Shown: positions 61,402 through 64,000 of the stretch, in pieces | How positions within the stretch are numbered: position 1 is the first letter of the stretch | Layout of the letters: each line of letters opens with the position of its first letter | From: UBA12170 sp964293475 | GTDB lineage: Bacteria; Bacteroidota; Bacteroidia; Bacteroidales; UBA12170 | Assembly: GCA_964293475.1 (NCBI GenBank) | Contig: CAXYYJ010000030.1 | Location: 3,792 to 67,791 of the forward strand | Reading direction: 5' to 3' | Length of the DNA stretch: 64,000 bases | Program-made: the position numbers and the translations under genes | The notes under the pieces: generated by a model | Databases searched by the model: none | Told to the model about the DNA's origin: nothing | What the model saw: the letters and a program-made list of their open reading frames with translations, nothing else

Positions 61402-62831
61402 TGTTGGTAGACACATATGGCTTCAATGAAATATATAACAAGTACCCCAATATGGTGGTGCCTAACTATCAGCGTGCCTATACATGGGACAAGGAGAAGG
61501 TAGAAGATTTGCTTACAGACTGGGAAGAGTATCTACAAAAAGCGCCAACGCATACCTATTACATGGGTACCTTGTTACTTTTCTATGATAAAGAAAACAA
61601 AAGCTACGAAATTATTGACGGCCAGCAACGCTTAACAACCCTGGCTTTAATTTACTACACCATAGAAAGCGAACTGCTGAGCGGACAGGATTTGAGCTAC
61701 AATCAAATGATTTCCGCCTACAACATTGCCAATAATCTCAACTTTTTGCGGAGTAAAAAAGAAATGCTGCAACAATTCAATGAAGCAGACATTTTTAGCA
61801 AACTCGATTTCACTTTGATTGTAAGCGACAATCAAGACCACGCATTTTCATTTTTCGATTCTCAAAATAATAGAGGTGTAAGTTTAGGCGTTGACGATTA
61901 CCTTAAAGCATATCATCTAAGAGCATTGCCTGAGCCATTGCAAGCCAAACGTGCAAAAGCATGGGAAGCCATCACCTTTAAAGCCAAAAAGAAAGACAAT
62001 CATTTGCTCGATTTAAAGCACTTGTTTAATGAAATTCTGTTTAAAGTAAGAAGATGGAAAGGGCAAACAACATTTCTGTTTCCCAATAAGAACAATGTTT
62101 TAGGTGAGTTCCAGAAGAACACGTACAAATCGGGAAATGATGAAAGCTTCCGTTTGTTTCCCAACAGAAACAATATGCGTTATCAGGGAATTGAAGTTAA
62201 TAACGATGGTTTGAATTTTATCTCTAGAGAAAAGCCAATATCCATTATTGAATATCCTTTTGCCATTAGACAACCAATTTACAAAGGGCAAAACTTTTTC
62301 GATTTTACCGAAAAATACCACTCCATTTTTGATTTGTTTTTTAACGAAAGTGTCAAGAAAACAAAAGCCATTCAGGATTTAATGCATTTCTACAATGCTA
62401 TTTACACAAGCAATATGTCTGAGTATCTTCGGTACTACATGCAAATATGTTTGGTGGCGTACTATGATAATTTTGGAGAGGAGAAGCTTTTCGAAGCCAT
62501 TCAACACTTTGATTACTACATAGGTAGTCTGCGATTAGAGAAATACTATGTAAGGCACGAAGCAGTACAGAATAGTTTAAAAAATGCTGAACTAAACTTG
62601 ATAGACTTAATCATAAATGCATATTTACCTAATGAGGTTTTTAACTTCATCAAAGGTTCAAAGTCAATTGATGATATTTACTGGAACAGAAAGTTTTTAA
62701 ACGACAAAGGAGAATTAAAAAACTCGGTGATAGAGCGATACATCAAAAGAGTTTGCGGTTATTATGGAGTAGATACTGATAAAAATAAGTATCTAAATGA
62801 ATTTACAAGCAGAAAACAATGGATAAGGTAG
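61398..62831 (+). CDS. DUF262 protein (GmrSD N-terminal-like), first of a pair
   Basis: A 477-residue protein with DUF262 motifs: MVVPNYQRAYTWDKEKVEDL (19-38), EIIDGQQRLTTLAL (near 72-85) and SQNNRGVSLGVDDYLKAY (near 155-172). No HNH (DUF1524) motif is visible in the C-terminal half, unlike the gene at 1820. DUF262 binds and hydrolyses nucleotides in GmrSD-type enzymes. It overlaps hsdS by 4 bp and the next DUF262 gene by 13 bp, so it belongs to the restriction operon. R-linked DUF262 genes are known within type I loci of other bacteria (for example rloF). Confidence 0.85.
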   Translation: MMLVDTYGFNEIYNKYPNMVVPNYQRAYTWDKEKVEDLLTDWEEYLQKAPTHTYYMGTLLLFYDKENKSYEIIDGQQRLTTLALIYYTIESELLSGQDLSYNQMISAYNIANNLNFLRSKKEMLQQFNEADIFSKLDFTLIVSDNQDHAFSFFDSQNNRGVSLGVDDYLKAYHLRALPEPLQAKRAKAWEAITFKAKKKDNHLLDLKHLFNEILFKVRRWKGQTTFLFPNKNNVLGEFQKNTYKSGNDESFRLFPNRNNMRYQGIEVNNDGLNFISREKPISIIEYPFAIRQPIYKGQNFFDFTEKYHSIFDLFFNESVKKTKAIQDLMHFYNAIYTSNMSEYLRYYMQICLVAYYDNFGEEKLFEAIQHFDYYIGSLRLEKYYVRHEAVQNSLKNAELNLIDLIINAYLPNEVFNFIKGSKSIDDIYWNRKFLNDKGELKNSVIERYIKRVCGYYGVDTDKNKYLNEFTSRKQWIR

Positions 62832-64000
62832 AATCACAATTAATCAATATCGCTTCTGTAGTTGAAGATGGTTGGGAATTTAATATCCCTATCTATCAGC
62901 GTTTGTTTGTATGGACTGAGGAACAAGTTAAAACTCTTTTTGAGGATTTACATACCGCCTATACTGCCAATAAAGACCTCTACTATATTGGAGGAATTAT
63001 CACAGTAGAAAATATCTTAAAGACTAACTTATATGACTTGGTAGATGGTCAGCAACGCTTTACTACGCTGTGGTTGTTATCTAATGAATTAAAAAGAGAC
63101 TTACTGCCTTTTACTTACAACGGAAAAAACTTACGGTTGCAATTTTCTATCAGGGAAAATGTCTCGGAATTTCTTGCAAGCATTGGACCGATATCAAAGG
63201 TAAATGAAGCAAGCATTGATTTTTCAGACTTAATGCAAGTAGGAAAGGCAAGAAATCTGATTATTCAACTTATTGATAAGCATCTTACGGACGAGTCAGA
63301 GAAACAGGCATTTTCGAACTTTATTTTCAAAAAAGTTAAAATGGTAAAAACCACTGTTCCGTCTTCTAATGATTTGAACAAACTTTTTGAAGCACTAAAT
63401 AACAGAGGCGCCCAATTAGAACATCACGAGATATTGAAAGCCCGCTTACTTAGTTTTGTGAAAAATATAAATTTAAGTCAAAAATATGCCAAGCTATGGC
63501 AGGCATGTAGTGTAATGGATAATTATATTGAAAGAGTGATTGCCATAGAAATCGGTTCGGCACAAAATATAGCAGCTATATATTACAGTGGTTTTGAAAT
63601 AAAAAATGTCTTAGACCTTTTTGTCTATCGTGATTCGAGTAAGGAACTATCTCTTAGTAAGGTAATTCAAAACCCTGAAAAATATTCAACCATATCCGAC
63701 ACTTTTAAAAAAGAGCTTGCCCATCACCCCCAAGCAACTGAAGATGAATTTGAACCTGTAAGAAGCATTTTAAGCTTTCCACAGCTACTACTTCATACAT
63801 TGAGGATATTCCTTTATAAACAGAAGAAAAAAGATATTCAGAGAATCAATGAGAAAGAATTATTGGAAATATTTAAGGAACACTTCTTAAAGTCTGATTT
63901 TATTAATGAAAAATCCGTTATTGAATTTATTGAAACTCTTTTTAAAGTCAGATATGCCTTTGACCGTTATGTAATAAAATGGGTTACAATAGGAGAGCTA
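62819..64000 (+). CDS. DUF262 protein, second of a pair (runs off the window)
   Basis: 394 codons are open from the ATG at 62819 to the window edge. DUF262 motifs are FNIPIYQRLFVWTEEQVKTL (21-40), LVDGQQRFTTLWLL (near 77-90) and FEALNNRGAQLEHHEILKAR (near 190-210). The visible end (FKVRYAFDRYVIKWV) resembles the region just before a C-terminal nuclease part in longer family members; whether an HNH domain follows cannot be seen. Its start lies 13 bp inside the previous gene. The pairing of two different DUF262 proteins suggests they act as a complex. Confidence 0.85.
   Translation, partial: MDKVESQLINIASVVEDGWEFNIPIYQRLFVWTEEQVKTLFEDLHTAYTANKDLYYIGGIITVENILKTNLYDLVDGQQRFTTLWLLSNELKRDLLPFTYNGKNLRLQFSIRENVSEFLASIGPISKVNEASIDFSDLMQVGKARNLIIQLIDKHLTDESEKQAFSNFIFKKVKMVKTTVPSSNDLNKLFEALNNRGAQLEHHEILKARLLSFVKNINLSQKYAKLWQACSVMDNYIERVIAIEIGSAQNIAAIYYSGFEIKNVLDLFVYRDSSKELSLSKVIQNPEKYSTISDTFKKELAHHPQATEDEFEPVRSILSFPQLLLHTLRIFLYKQKKKDIQRINEKELLEIFKEHFLKSDFINEKSVIEFIETLFKVRYAFDRYVIKWVTIGEL

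Overview
The window reads as a chromosomal segment of a low-GC Bacteroidota bacterium, probably a fermentative member of the Bacteroidales/Marinilabiliales type. Supporting marks are a type IX secretion C-terminal domain on an alpha-amylase, LruC-domain lipoproteins, a GldI-like FKBP lipoprotein next to a DHH phosphoesterase and ndk, the Bacteroidota GlmU-like fusion, many TAnnTTTG promoter boxes and almost no Shine-Dalgarno sequences. Tryptophanase, glutamate dehydrogenase, ADP-forming acetyl-CoA synthetase, carbamate kinase and a relic of a methylmalonyl/propionyl-CoA carboxyltransferase suggest amino-acid fermentation. No tRNA, 16S/23S rRNA, CRISPR array or complete insertion sequence was seen.

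Layout. 0.2-1.6 kb: tryptophanase. 1.8-5.5 kb: an AT-rich accessory patch with a DUF262/HNH (GmrSD-like) gene, a DUF3800 gene, two decayed genes, a 44-bp direct repeat and a candidate small RNA. 5.9-7.2 kb: gdhA. 7.4-14.1 kb: three tandem LruC lipoprotein genes, each with its own matching promoter and terminator, whose 3' halves are nearly identical in DNA. 14.2-34 kb: housekeeping genes (ADP-forming acetyl-CoA synthetase, SRP RNA, RseC-like protein, LuxC-like acyl-CoA reductase, L31 type B, GlmU-like, Lon, ComEC, ClpC, GyrA and others). 34-41.3 kb: leftward genes for a TrmH-like methylase, an S9 peptidase and a DHH-FKBP-FKBP-FKBP operon, with ndk diverging. 41.8-47.8 kb: an HTH regulator behind an array of identical palindromes, carbamate kinase, a DASS transporter, TetR, ApbE and a small outer-membrane-like protein. 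48-49.4 kb: a tryptophan attenuator (leader peptide with three consecutive Trp codons) in front of a lone trpB. 49.5-54 kb: a hypothetical protein, a T9SS-exported GH13 amylase and a membrane protein.

54.7-64 kb is a second accessory region that looks like a defence island. It has an AAA ATPase with a C-terminal winged-helix-like end and small membrane/coiled-coil genes separated by a diverged ~140-175 bp repeat. A tightly overlapping operon follows: hsdM-hsdS-DUF262-DUF262 (the last open at the window edge). The two DUF262 genes sit where hsdR or R-linked genes normally lie, so this operon is the best candidate for an unusual multi-part defence system.
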